Both the position numbers and the translations under genes were made by a program. Positions 36,682 through 47,706 of a stretch of DNA of 64,000 bases are shown here, piece by piece; the stretch's first letter is position 1; every line of letters begins with the position of its first letter. The notes below the pieces were generated by a model, which was not told the origin of the DNA, did not search any database, and worked only from the letters and a program-made list of their open reading frames with translations. This DNA comes from Welwitschia mirabilis (taxonomy: Eukaryota > Gnetophyta > Gnetopsida > Welwitschiales). Where the stretch lies: NCBI GenBank assembly GCA_051453625.1, contig JBOZIK010000001.1:36449334-36513333 (forward strand), in the 5' to 3' direction.

Positions 36682-38083
36682 TGTAAGGAGATATTTTAAA
36701 ATGCTACTTGTGATTATCTCTTTACCCTTTTTTATCTTTATCTTTCCTTATCTTCATTTTGATTATTATCCTCTATTTTTAATGTGATACAATTTCGCAC
36801 TTGTACTCATGAAACTTGCCCATGCTTTCACTAAGAATATTCAACCATGCATGAAAGAAGTAGTAGAACGTGCATAGCCATACATACAAGTTTGGAATTA
36901 ATAATTTCAATACCCAATCAATGTNNNNNNNNNNNNNNNNNNNNNNNNNNNNNNNNNNNNNNNNNNNNNNNNNNNNNNNNNNNNNNNNNNNNNNNNNNNN
37001 NNNNNNNNNNNNNNNNNNNNNNNNNNNNNNNNNNNNNNNNNNNNNNNNNNNNNNNNNNNNNNNNNNNNNNNNNNNNNNNNNNNNNNNNNNNNNNNNNNNN
37101 NNNNNNNNNNNNNNNNNNNNNNNNNNNNNNNNNNNNNNNNNNNNNNNNNNNNNNNNNNNNNNNNNNNNNNNNNNNNNNNNNNNNNNNNNNNNNNNNNNNN
37201 NNNNNNNNNNNNNNNNNNNNNNNNNNNNNNNNNNNNNNNNNNNNNNNNNNNNNNNNNNNNNNNNNNNNNNNNNNNNNNNNNNNNNNNNNNNNNNNNNNNN
37301 NNNNNNNNNNNNNNNNNNNNNNNNNNNNNNNNNNNNNNNNNNNNNNNNNNNNNNNNNNNNNNNNNNNNNNNNNNNNNNNNNNNNNNNNNNNNNNNNNNNN
37401 NNNNNNNNNNNNNNNNNNNNNNNNNNNNNNNNNNNNNNNNNNNNNNNNNNNNNNNNNNNNNNNNNNNNNNNNNNNNNNNNNNNNNNNNNNNNNNNNNNNN
37501 NNNNNNNNNNNNNNNNNNNNNNNNNNNNNNNNNNNNNNNNNNNNNNNNNNNNNNNNNNNNNNNNNNNNNNNNNNNNNNNNNNNNNNNNNNNNNNNNNNNN
37601 NNNNNNNNNNNNNNNNNNNNNNNNNNNNNNNNNNNNNNNNNNNNNNNNNNNNNNNNNNNNNNNNNNNNNNNNNNNNNNNNNNNNNNNNNNNNNNNNNNNN
37701 NNNNNNNNNNNNNNNNNNNNNNNNNNNNNNNNNNNNNNNNNNNNNNNNNNNNNNNNNNNNNNNNNNNNNNNNNNNNNNNNNNNNNNNNNNNNNNNNNNNN
37801 NNNNNNNNNNNNNNNNNNNNNNNNNNNNNNNNNNNNNNNNNNNNNNNNNNNNNNNNNNNNNNNNNNNNNNNNNNNNNNNNNNNNNNNNNNNNNNNNNNNN
37901 NNNNNNNNNNNNNNNNNNNATAAAACTACTAAATTTGTTAGATCAGTTAGGAACTTTTATCAAATTTTAGAAGGATTTTAAAGTCATTTGATTTAGCACT
38001 TGTTTTGTCTTGAACTTATCTCAATTCTAAAAATGAGAAAATTAAAAATCAATTTAATCATTGCAAAAAGAAATTTAGCAATA
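36682..38083. mobile_element. Insertion with CTAAT target duplication, mostly N
   Basis: About 1.4 kb, of which 36925-37919 is unsequenced. It is flanked by CTAAT at 36677-36681 and 38084-38088, and copy A has the single uninterrupted CCTAATCTTATA site (near 8890). It starts TGTAAGGAG and ends TTTAGCAATA. A five-base duplication and TG start fit a solo LTR or small LTR element, but the end is not CA and the middle is unseen, so class is unresolved. Confidence 0.65.
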
Positions 38084-38504
38084 CTAATCTTATATTTTAT
38101 GTGCATAACTAGTTACATAAATTAACAAAGTACTTTGTTGCTCTAAGAACTGATCTTAACGAGTCTTGTACAAGCATTAATTTCTATAATATTTTTAGTG
38201 ACTTGAATAATAAAGATAAATAAAAACTTGATTCTTCAAAGTAAAATAGGTCCTTTAAAGCCTCCCCTTAAACAAATATATTTATGATAGCTTTGTGAGA
38301 TTAAGGTTATAACAACCACATTATTAGGCACTTTTATTTAGATTTACTACATAAATCCACATAAATAGTTTTAGTCTTAGGACTCATCAAGGGGTTAATC
38401 CCCTCATATCTGAGACTAGTCTCAAATTTTCTAGGTTTTTATTACATTTCTTGATTCTTTAGGACAACTAAATATGAAAAATGATTTTAATCTGAATTCT
38501 GCAT

Positions 38505-38760
38505 AACCATCTTGAATTTGGATTTATTTGGATTCAAGTTTAATCCAAATTTATTTATTTTGGATTTAACATTTAAAATTTGGACTTTTAATCCAAATAT
38601 GTTTAAGCTAGATTTTTGGTTATAAATACAACTTTAATCTAAATTTTTGGATATTTATGGAAATTTGGATTTATGGGTGAAAATTTGAATTTCTAATTGG
38701 AATTTGGATTTCAAGATGGAAATTTGGATTAAGGGGTAAGGATTTGGATTTGAGATTTTT
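38505..38760 (+). repeat. Degenerate TTTGGATT-type array (copy B)
   Basis: Counterpart of 9310-9590, with repeated variants of AAATTTGGATTT. Same position within the duplicated segment. Confidence 0.65.
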
Positions 38761-39339
38761 GATTTAAATTTCCATATTTAGAAGTCAAATTTTTTAGTAT
38801 TAATTTTCCCTCTTTTATGATGGAAAGCAAGGGTTTACATTATAAAATAAGTTTTCTTTTTATTAGAAGAGTTTAACAATAGTTTGAAAGAGAGATGACT
38901 CCACTAGAATGCCTTTGACATGTTCTTCCTGATTGCCTATTAGAATAGTAAGGCTATCTTTCTGTAATTCTAAAATTTCTAATCTTTATGATGTAACATA
39001 TCCCATGACTGATCTGGTGGCCTATCCCTAAGAACTTTGAAGAAATATGAAAGGATAAAATGGGTGGTGCGGGAAACTAGTTCAATGAACATTTTTGACT
39101 CTACATTTTTTTGTCTACTTAATGCTTTAAGTTCCACATTGAGTTGATTCTTCTTGGGTCTTGGTATAAGACTTCTTCAACCTGATCTAACACTCCATTC
39201 TTGCACTTATAAAATAGAGAATATGATAAAGTATCATGCTCTTTTATATATAATATTTTAAAAAAAAATTATTTTGATGAAAAAAGGCTAGAAATAAAGT
39301 AAGTGTTAAACAAAAAATGGAACTCAAAATGTAATATTT

Positions 39340-39960
39340 TTTTCCAATAATATTATTTCTTAAGATAATGAGCATTTAGTGGTTTTCTTTTCTCGTTTCC
39401 ATTAGGACTTTTTAATTTATATATACCTTTGTCATAATTCTTGGAAACAACAAATGGTTTCAACTAATTCAGACTAAATTTGGAGTTTTTTCCTATTAGG
39501 TTCATTTTGAGAATTAGATCATTAATTTCAAATAGTTTGGGTTTCATAGTATGGTTATTAGCTTACGAGATTTATTTTTAATAATAACTATTATCATCTA
39601 GTGACTTGAATCTTCTTTCTTATAAGAGTTAAAGTTCTTCAAGCTGTTTGGATTATTTTGCATTTGTGATTTATAGGACTTTAACCATTGTTTTTAGTAT
39701 TGGAAGTTGGATTTTAATTTTAAAATAGCTTTAGCTTCATATATGAGTTGAAATGGTGTTGATTTAATAGTAGTTTTATATCCTATTCTATAGATCCATA
39801 ATGCATATGTTAATTTCTCATGTCAATCTCTTGGATTGGTTTCAATCAACTTTTTGAGTAGCTTTATGATTATTTTGCTTCTTGATTCTACTTGTTTATT
39901 AATTTAAGGATATATTAAAGAGAAAAATGAATGTTTGACTCCAAATTTTTGTCATAAATC
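39340..39960 (-). pseudogene. Gypsy integrase fragment (copy B)
   Basis: Counterpart of 10150-10790. The corresponding minus-strand integrase tail is recognisable but more broken by stops, so no long ORF remains. It shows that the Gypsy fragment was already dead and in place before the segment duplicated. Confidence 0.7.
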
Positions 39961-40207
39961 ATCTAGCTCACTGTAGAGGATATTTTAAATATTATTTTTT
40001 ATATTGTCTTTATATACTTTATCATAACTCTTTTATTTTTATGTTTTTCCATATCAATCATTTTAGCTTGACATTTCCTACTATTAAAAAGTACCTAAGC
40101 CTTTTCATAATTTAATTTTATTAAAAATATGTTATTTGAAACATTTTCTTAATTCATTTACTATACCATTTTGCCTTTTTACAAGTAGGCAAAGGAAAAA
40201 AAAGAAA

Positions 40208-40235
40208 GGGGGGTGGGGGCAGGGAGAAGATGGGG
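40208..40235 (+). other. Potential G-quadruplex tract
   Basis: Four G runs (6, 5, 3 and 4 G) with loops of 1, 2 and 7 bases, fitting the G3+N1-7 rule. The corresponding copy A tract (about 11050) has only two G runs. Confidence 0.5.
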
Positions 40236-40669
40236 AAGGAAGGGTCCGAAATCATAAGAGGGCTTAATAACATTAATACATTCAAATTTTTAATGCACTT
40301 TACAATAACTTAAGAATCATATATGCCCACCCCTCAATTCAAACACATTTAAATTGGAAGAAATAGTAACTCCTTAAGTATGATGGATCTAGGTATTATT
40401 GAAACGGTTTGACTCAAGAAGATGTCCCTAGATCATGGTGTCTAGTCAGACCAACAAATAGATCACATAGGCTACAACTGGTCCTTCACCTCTTAAGTAT
40501 GAATTGAATTCATGAAAAGTGGTTAACAGAGAGGGAGCATTTCGTTAAAGTAATTTTTTGATTTCTGATTCACTTCTGCGAAGCATGTAGGAGGAGCATA
40601 ACCAAGTTTAAGGTGAATAGCAAGAAAATTATGTAGGATTACACAATTGAATAGTGGCACCATTCTATA

Positions 40670-40990
40670 AATGGAGTTTTAGAAGCACACTGAATAATCT
40701 ACATGTCAGAAGCGATCATCACATTAGAATGAATCCAAGGCATTTTAGAAGTGACCATTGCATTAAAACAAAGCAAGCAATCATTATATCAGACTAGAGT
40801 GAAGGCATTTCAGAAGCGAGGAATTTAATAAGTGAGGGATAAGGAATTTTAGAAGTGAAGCATTTCATAAGTAAGGACAAAGGTGTTCAGAAGTAAGGCA
40901 TTTTAGGGTAAAGGCATTTCTTGAGTAGGACGAGGCATTTCTAAGCAAGGCATTTCAGAGTGAAGCGTTAGGAAAGAAGAAAGGTGTTTT
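40670..40990 (+). repeat. GCATTT(C)AGAAG array (copy B)
   Basis: Repeated variants of GCATTTCAGAAGTGAGG and TTTTAGAAGTGAAG, irregularly spaced. Counterpart of 11390-11740, just upstream of the LINE. Confidence 0.6.
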
Positions 40991-41827
40991 TGAGCAGATA
41001 GATGCTTTTTTTTTGTGGATGACATCTTTGAGTAGTGTAGGAATCAAAAGGGCATCTCAAGATTTGATAGATATCCATACATTCAGGAGAGCCAAAAGCC
41101 TTTAATCAAGAAAACCAAGAATGAGTGGAGAAAGGTGACTGAGAAAGTAAAAAATCTAGTGCATGTATTGCATAAAACAATCAAAAAAGGTGGAAGGGAT
41201 TTTTTTGACAGAAATCATTAATGTGCTTGTAGATGAAAGAGCTAATTTGAAACACATGCACCCAGTGCATGTGGAAGATCTATTCAAAAGACGTAATATT
41301 GAACATATGTTAGCTTTGAACTTCAACATGTAATAAGTTCTTGCAAATGCCTTAGGTAACTTTAAAGAACCTAATGTTAATAAGGAAAATTAGCCTTTAG
41401 CTATTGAATTAGAATTTTCTAAAGATATATTTGATAAAATTGTTAAAATTTTAAGCAACTTTATGCTATTGATTTCTTCACTAAAAAAATATCATCTGTG
41501 AACACTTTTCAGGACTATATTCATAGACAATGGGGTTTCAAAAATATCAATGTCATTCTTATCTCTAATTTGACTTAGGGTTTTTTCCTATTTGCTTTTC
41601 AAACTAAAGGAATGGCTAATTATGTTAAACAACAGCTTATTTGGAATGTCTATGATTCTTATCTTATCCTCAAACTGCGGGTGAAGAATTTTGATTCAGA
41701 AATAAAAAGTTAAGGTAATATTCCAATATGGATTGAATTTTCAGGACTCCTTCCTCATTTTGTGGCTCATGTTAATATTCTAGCATTTCATTCAAGATAA
41801 GTAATTGGTATGAAATCTTATATGGAT

Positions 41828-41942
41828 CAATAGATCGAAACCCCGAAATCACGATGGCTAGCCAATGGATGAATGTGGTGCACTCTGTTTTATGTTGTTA
41901 TGCCCTATAGCATATGTTTCTCGGGCTAAGGCCAATATTCAT
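41828..41942 (+). other. 115-bp insertion in LINE ORF1, copy B only
   Basis: Copy A runs continuously through this site (near 12567). The extra DNA is GC-richer than its host and starts and ends with CAATA (41828-41832; 41933-41937). From an ATG at 41854 it could read 'MASQWMNVVHSVLCCYAL' before a stop. Origin unknown: a captured fragment or a small element. Confidence 0.5.
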
Positions 41943-42605
41943 ATTGGAAACCATCTTTTCAAAAAGTTATGTGTTATTTTGGATTTGCATAAACCTCTTC
42001 CAGAAAGGTTCATATTCAAATCTAAAGGAAAGGAATACATATAAAAAGTAGTTTACTTAACCTTACCTGACAGATATTACTACTATAAAGAGTCCAATCA
42101 TATTAAAACCCATTGTTTTAAATTTTTAATCAAACTAGAAGAAGAGAAATGATTGGCAGAGGAAGTGGTAATTGAACTTAAAAGCAAAGATCTTTCATCT
42201 AATGCATTAACTAAGTTAACATAAAGTATTCCCAATATAGAGAAATAAGGTAGTCCAGAGAATTATGGTTTCTTCTTCATAATAAGATGAGGACTCAAAG
42301 CTTAGTATCTCTTCGCTACATGTAGAGGAATCACAGGATCAAAGGTAAATGGGGTAGAGGAAATTAATAATATTACTTCTCAAGAAAATCCTAGCCACAT
42401 GATAGGAAAAAAAAAAGACCTATGCTTTAGTTACTAAGGAGAAGCCATCACTTTTAGATGCAAGAGGAAAATTAGGTTTAACATGAAATAGCTATGTTAA
42501 AGGTTTCCCATCCTGAAAGGCAAGCAAACCTACAACAAATAGTTTTGAATTAGTTAAATCTTTTAAATGATTGGAGGTTGAGGACATTCCTCCAAATCGT
42601 TCATC

Positions 42606-45600
42606 ATGAATTTCATATCTTGGAATGTTAGCGTCCTTTCAAACCCCTTCAGGAGATGAATAGTTTAAAATCATATATTAGCCAAAAGAGTAAATGCAAG
42701 TTTTTTGTAGGAAGTTAACATTCAAGGCTTTACCCTTGAATCCATTTATTAGAATTTTTTAGGGTAACGGCTGGTTTAATTTTACCAATCATGATAATTG
42801 TAAAGGAGAGGTAGCTCTTATTCTATACAAAAGTTGAATAAATCAAATCATAGATTTTGGTAAAGATCATAATAGAAACTACGTTTGAGTCCATATCAAC
42901 TACCTAAATGATATATTTGGATTCTTATGCATTTATTCTCCTTGTCAAGATCAAGAACATACCAATTTGTGGATGTAACTTATTCAAACCTTACCAGAGA
43001 CCGTCTAGATCATAGTTGGTGATTTAGATATGGTTGAATACTCTCATGATAAATTAGGAGGGAGAGTTGAAGGTCTAAATATTTTAGAATTAATTTAAAA
43101 ATAATTTTAATATTTAGGATGGTAATCATAACTATAGAACTTCTAGTAATTTAAAATGGTTCATTTAGAATAATGCTAGATTAGGTGCTGCTTAGATCTT
43201 TTTTCACCTTGATTGAGCTTACTTATTTATCAATAATATAGTTTATTTTTAGCAAAAAAAAGGTTTATCAATCCAAGTAGAATTATTCTTAAGTATTATT
43301 TGATCATTATTCAATCTCTTGGTCAATTCAAAGTTGCAAAATTCTTCATTTCATCAAGACCTTTTTATTTTCAACATGTTCTTTTTACGAAGTCACTCTT
43401 TGTGCAATTTCATTTTGTACTTTTGGAAGTTATCTCTAAGATTCACTAATAAGAATGATTGGATTAACTAATGGAATGATGCCTCTATTAGAGTCTAACA
43501 TCTAGTTAAGCACTTTAAAAAGCTTTGAACTAGAAACTCTTAGCATTATAACATGGAACTTCTTTCTAATATTTAGACTTACCAATTCATAGTCAACGGG
43601 GAAAATGGTATAAACTCAAATTTTTCAATTTTTTTCTCTACTAAATTCCAGTTATAACATATTGAGCATCATAAGGCTTATGGTCAACAACATTGTACCC
43701 ATCGTTTTTGAATTCGCATGAGCAATCAAGCTTCTCCTTAGTTTGTTCACTTTTTAAAAGAAAATTCTTCATCTCCTCGAATGGATACCATTTATTTGGA
43801 TAAATGCTTATTCATCACCTAGGAAGACATTCTTTTAGATTTCTACTCTCATCATTATAGCATTTTTGAGAAGGGGTCAATTTGTTTAAAAGTTTAAATC
43901 TTTATCTTAATGTGAATCCTCCATTTAACAAATCTATCTTCGGAAGCGAAAATTATTTATCCAAGGCTGAGATTATAACTGCTCTCCCATAATTAAAAGA
44001 TGGAAAATCTCTAGGTATAGATGGATTTCATATAGAATTCTTTAAACACTTCTAGTAATATATAATTGATGATGCTTATCAAGTGTACTTAGAAGCTCTT
44101 CATAATGGTTCCTTGGGTAAGAATTCAAATATAGGCATAGTTAAACTTATTCCTAATTCTGTTGATACTTTTCTAATTAATAATTGGAGACCAATCAATC
44201 TGTTGAATGTCCTATACAAAATTATTACAAAACCTACAACTAATAGATTAAAAAAGACATTTCTCTTAAACTTATTAGAAAGGACCAAATTGTGTTTGTG
44301 AAAAGTAGATATATTTAAGATAATGTTATTACAGTTTTGGAATGCATGAATTAGGATTCTTCTTCTTTCCACAAAGCTTTGTTGTTGAAACTAGATTTTT
44401 TCAAAGCTTATGATAGACTAGATTGGATCTATCTCTTATGCCTCATTAAGCATCATAATCTTGAGGGTGTTTTTGAAGATCATATGAGAATTCTTCTATC
44501 AAATGCAATATCCTCTATCTATATCAATGGTCAATTCTTTCCTCATATTAAGCTTAGTAGATCTATTAAATAGGGTTGCTCCTTGGCTTCTTATCTTTTT
44601 GTCATTGTAGCAGATTCTTTAGGATCCATGATTAATGTAAAGAAGTATAATTTCATTCCTATAGAAATCTTACTTTTAGATGATTCTAAAATCCTTCATA
44701 GTCAATTCGTTGATGATACCTTTCTTACTTTTAAAGGAGTATTAGCAAAATGTTTTGGCTATTTTAAAGGTGATTTCCATTGACTGTAATGCTTTTGAAT
44801 CTAAAATCAATATGGATAAAACTCAAGACATTATAAGTAATCTTTCATGCCATCCTTCTTTGTACAATAATTTTCTTTTTAAGTGGCTTTCTCTAATAGA
44901 TAAATTCTCTCGTTTAGAAATTCCCTTGGCTCTTCAAGATACTCCTAATTCTCTCTAGTAGAATGTAGTTAAAAAGGTTTAAAATAAGATCCTTAAGTGG
45001 GCTTTTAAGCCTCTTTCTCTTGTGGGAAGATTAGTGGTAATAAAACATATCCTGAGTGCATTTTCAATTTATTATGTCTTTTTCATGGCTTCTTCAAAAA
45101 ATGCTATAGATTTTATTAACAAGCACCTTCAGTGTTATATTTAAGATGATAAGGAAATCATAAAGCTTTTCATCATGTAGCCTGGAAATCTGTCTTGCAG
45201 ATGAAACTGTTGAAGGTCTTGATATATCTTCTATTACTAGATAAGGTTATCTTCTAGCTTCTAAATGGATTATTTGATCCTTCTAAGGAAATAAAGCTTG
45301 TAAAGTGCTTTTTAAACATTACTTCTCTAAAGGAAAAGTTTCATCCTTTTTCTACTAAAATACCTCTCACTGGTGTAACTAGATTACGATTAAGAAGAAA
45401 GTAAAGCTACCAGGTTCTTACTTCTTCTAGAAAATTTGGAGGAGTTGGAATAAAGTTAAAATCTATCTCACTTAGAATCCTCACTTTCTCTCTTAAAATA
45501 ATTTAAATTTACACTCTTTTGGTATTTCCGAAATTTTGAATTTAATGCCTTGCCTTTAACTAAGAACTTTAAGTCTAGAGCTAGAACCTTAGCTTAAAAT

Positions 45601-46140
45601 GCCCTTCTTCACATAAGACGACTATCAGTTAAGGAGTTATATCTTTTAGATGACAATCTTATAAAACCAAATGGTAGTTCCAAATGGGATATCTTCAATT
45701 TCTTAAACATGTAGAATCTAGTCTAAGCAATTTCAATGGGTTTATTGATAATGACTCTTGGACAAATAAATGGCTATGGCCAACTGGTTAAAAACTATGT
45801 TACTTTTCTATTTCAAAGGCTCACTCTTGGTTGAAAAATGAGTATGACCTTTAGATTCAAATGAATAAGAATTGAAATTTATATTGGTTATAAGATAAAT
45901 GGAAGGATGTGTTTCAGAAATTGTGGAAGTCCAAAATGCAACCAAAACTCAAAGTTTTTCTTTTGGTATCTTCTTCATAATGATCTTCCAATTAGTAAAT
46001 GAACCCATTTTAGCAGGGCTGACCCAATTCAATGCCTAATCTGTAATATGAGTGAGTCCATTTAGCATGTGTATTAGGATTATAAGATGGCTAAGCAGCT
46101 CTAGTCTTAGTTATTTAACTTATTTGTAATTTCTTTCTCC
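42606..46140 (+). pseudogene. LINE ORF2: endonuclease and RT (copy B)
   Basis: The endonuclease start is better kept than in copy A ('MNFISWNVS' near 42606). RT pieces: 'DGKSLGIDGFHIEFF' near 44005, 'NNWRPINLLNVLYKIITKP' near 44185, 'LDFFKAYDRLDWIYLL' near 44390 and the catalytic FVDD at 44706-44717, intact here where copy A has FTND. 'GRLVVIKHILSAFSIYYVF' follows near 45030. Stops and frameshifts separate the pieces. Confidence 0.85.
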
Positions 46141-47706
46141 TATCCTTTTTTTAGTCTAATGCAAGATGCTTTTAGGAATCAATTTAATANNNNNNNNNNN
46201 NNNNNNNNNNNNNNNNNNNNNNNNNNNNNNNNNNNNNNNNNNNNNNNNNNNNNNNNNNNNNNNNNNNNNNNNNNNNNNNNNNNNNNNNNNNNNNNNNNNN
46301 NNNNNNNNNNNNNNNNNNNNNNNNNNNNNNNNNNNNNNNNNNNNNNNNNNNNNNNNNNNNNNNNNNNNNNNNNNNNNNNNNNNNNNNNNNNNNNNNNNNN
46401 NNNNNNNNNNNNNNNNNNNNNNNNNNNNNNNNNNNNNNNNNNNNNNNNNNNNNNNNNNNNNNNNNNNNNNNNNNNNNNNNNNNNNNNNNNNNNNNNNNNN
46501 NNNNNNNNNNNNNNNNNNNNNNNNNNNNNNNNNNNNNNNNNNNNNNNNNNNNNNNNNNNNNNNNNNNNNNNNNNNNNNNNNNNNNNNNNNNNNNNNNNNN
46601 NNNNNNNNNNNNNNNNNNNNNNNNNNNNNNNNNNNNNNNNNNNNNNNNNNNNNNNNNNNNNNNNNNNNNNNNNNNNNNNNNNNNNNNNNNNNNNNNNNNN
46701 NNNNNNNNNNNNNNNNNNNNNNNNNNNNNNNNNNNNNNNNNNNNNNNNNNNNNNNNNNNNNNNNNNNNNNNNNNNNNNNNNNNNNNNNNNNNNNNNNNNN
46801 NNNNNNNNNNNNNNNNNNNNNNNNNNNNNNNNNNNNNNNNNNNNNNNNNNNNNNNNNNNNNNNNNNNNNNNNNNNNNNNNNNNNNNNNNNNNNNNNNNNN
46901 NNNNNNNNNNNNNNNNNNNNNNNNNNNNNNNNNNNNNNNNNNNNNNNNNNNNNNNNNNNNNNNNNNNNNNNNNNNNNNNNNNNNNNNNNNNNNNNNNNNN
47001 NNNNNNNNNNNNNNNNNNNNNNNNNNNNNNNNNNNNNNNNNNNNNNNNNNNNNNNNNTTTAGTCTAATGCAAGATGCTCTTAGGAATCAATTTAATATTG
47101 AGTGGAAGATTTTATCGATAGAAAGCATGTCTTTCTTTAGAAGTATCATTGTTAGAACTTTTTTCAGGGGGACTAGGTTAACATATTTTCTAGAGGAGAT
47201 CAAATACATATTATTTCTTTAGTTAAGCCTTAATACAATGCTTTAAAGAAGTTATCAGATATCCTTTTATAATACTTGGTAATTTAATGTTTATTAGGGT
47301 GTAACTCCTTTAATGCTATTATCTCAAGGGTGTGATTAGCATTGTTCCCCTCTTTTCTTGTATTGGACACCTTAACAACCCCTCCTCCACCTTTTGTCAT
47401 TGATGTAACCTTTATGCATTAAGCGTAAGCTCCACTACCCCACCCTTTCTCTGACATTGATCTTCAAACTGCTATAGAAATTCTCACCAAATAGTAGGAA
47501 TTATTTATTTTTCAAATCAAATTCAAGTTCTTGGGATATATTAGAAGCAACTTGTTAAAGTCACACGAGTCATCTAACTTCATTGATAAATGCACAAGAA
47601 CCCAAATATATTCAAGATTTGTGCAGAAATGTTAGTAATGGATGCTAGGTTTGTAGCCATGATGTTAATTCTTATAATGATTTTACTAGATGTTAATGGT
47701 CTAAAG

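Larger units (their letters stand above)
41170..47706 (+). mobile_element. L1-type LINE, copy B
   Basis: Plus-strand LINE colinear with copy A: DUF4283-like ORF1 (about 41490-42030, 'GFFLFAFQTKGMANYVKQQ'), a knuckle that has lost its first cysteines (near 42075), ORF2 from about 42606, RT, and a zf-RVT region near 45930-46130. Its 3' part is cut by the 11 kb LTR element and resumes for about 75 bp at 58779. Many stops, so not functional. A gap at 46190-47057 is probably spurious. Confidence 0.85.
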
